DNA from: REEB95 sp963762425
GTDB lineage: Bacteria > Pseudomonadota > Alphaproteobacteria > ATCC43930 > CGMCC-115725
Reading direction: 5' to 3'
NCBI GenBank assembly: GCA_963762425.1
Contig: CAVXKY010000015.1
Span: 1-26,295 of the forward strand
DNA: 26,295 nucleotides
Position numbers and translations under genes: made by a program. Every line of letters starts with the position of its first letter. The stretch's first letter is position 1. Shown here one piece after another: positions 25,882 to 26,295 of this stretch. The notes below the pieces were generated by a model, which did no database searches, was not told the origin of the DNA, and saw only the letters and a program-made list of their open reading frames with translations.

Positions 25882-25895
25882 CTGGAAGCCGCCGC

Positions 25896-26246
25896 TCAGC
25901 GCACGGTGCGGATGGCCATGGCCGTCATGTCGTATTCCGGCATGGCGACCATGTTGTGGCCCACCAGCTGGCGGCTGCTCACCAGCACGATGGCGTTCGC
26001 GCCCTGACGGGCGGCAGCCGATTTGAGCGTCTCGATCATGCTGGCTTCAGTGTCCGACCAGCCGCCATGCACCGTGAGCATGCCGATGCGGATGTAATAA
26101 ACCGGCGGCGGCTTGTCGAAGACCTGGACCAGGTCGCCCCATGCCAGGTAATGGGTGTTGCTGGTCGGGGTGAAGTCGGCGCCGGCGCAGCCGGCCAAAA
26201 CCAAGCCCAGAATTGCCGCCGCCGCGGCGCGCCGTCCATTCATCAT
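25896..26246 (-). CDS. Small putative lipoprotein of unknown function
   Basis: This is a protein of about 116 aa with a short signal peptide and lipobox (ILGLVLAGC), so it is probably lipid-anchored; the residue after Cys is Ala, favouring outer-membrane sorting. The mature part has WGDLVQVFDKPPPVYYIRIG, then SMIETLKSAAARQGANAIVLVSS, which resembles small YbjQ- or DUF4156-like stress lipoproteins in layout, but I do not assign a family. I choose ATG 26246; ATG 26243 is next and TTG 26255 is the longest option. No strong ribosome binding site is visible. It is oriented with the GT87 gene, 77 bases upstream of it. Confidence 0.72.
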   Translation of the reverse strand: MMNGRRAAAAAILGLVLAGCAGADFTPTSNTHYLAWGDLVQVFDKPPPVYYIRIGMLTVHGGWSDTEASMIETLKSAAARQGANAIVLVSSRQLVGHNMVAMPEYDMTAMAIRTVR

Positions 26247-26295
26247 GCGATCCAATCATCCACCGTGGGGCGGAGAAAAGAGATGGTGCCAGGGG

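Overview
This 26.3 kb GC-rich window has the gene content and order of an alphaproteobacterial chromosome. Pointers to that group, probably Rhodospirillales-like, are the tig-clpP-clpX-lon-hupB run, the nnrDE, glnB and glnA neighbourhood, a Coq10-type START protein, and a gene resembling the rhodoquinone enzyme RquA. The assignment rests on gene content read by eye, not on a phylogeny. I see no phage, IS element, plasmid function or CRISPR array. Most of the window is housekeeping DNA.

Left end (1-1915): a non-coding leader of about 400 bases carries a near-consensus FNR/FixK-type box. It precedes a divergent UbiE/RquA-like methyltransferase, a COQ10-like quinone-binding START protein and tRNA-Val(UAC). 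Together these look like an oxygen-responsive quinone locus, possibly for rhodoquinone, and this is the most interesting part of the window. A dispersed-type inverted repeat follows (1965-2037).

Proteostasis block (2089-8950, minus strand): tRNA-Leu(UAG), trigger factor, ClpP, ClpX, Lon and HU, in transcription order. Nascent-chain folding, ATP-dependent degradation and nucleoid packaging sit together. lon has a sigma-32-like promoter.

Metabolic middle (9056-16416): an 88-aa hypothetical protein. Malonyl-CoA decarboxylase overlaps by ATGA with the bifunctional NAD(P)HX repair enzyme. Then come tRNA-His, a small membrane protein, a class I aminotransferase, and the nitrogen pair glnB-glnA behind a clear sigma-54 -24/-12 promoter and closed by a strong terminator.

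Right half (16524-26246): an AAHS-type MFS transporter, a YciA-like thioesterase with an apparent N-terminal frameshift, parE, an orphan ABC substrate-binding protein behind a second repeat family, an alpha/beta hydrolase, a DEAD-box helicase with a long basic, proline- and histidine-rich tail, a stand-alone AsnC/RAM-domain protein paired with a Rieske ferredoxin, a GT87/DUF2029 membrane protein with an apparent C-terminal frameshift, and a small lipoprotein. Two single-base frameshifts in otherwise healthy genes could be real lesions or assembly errors.
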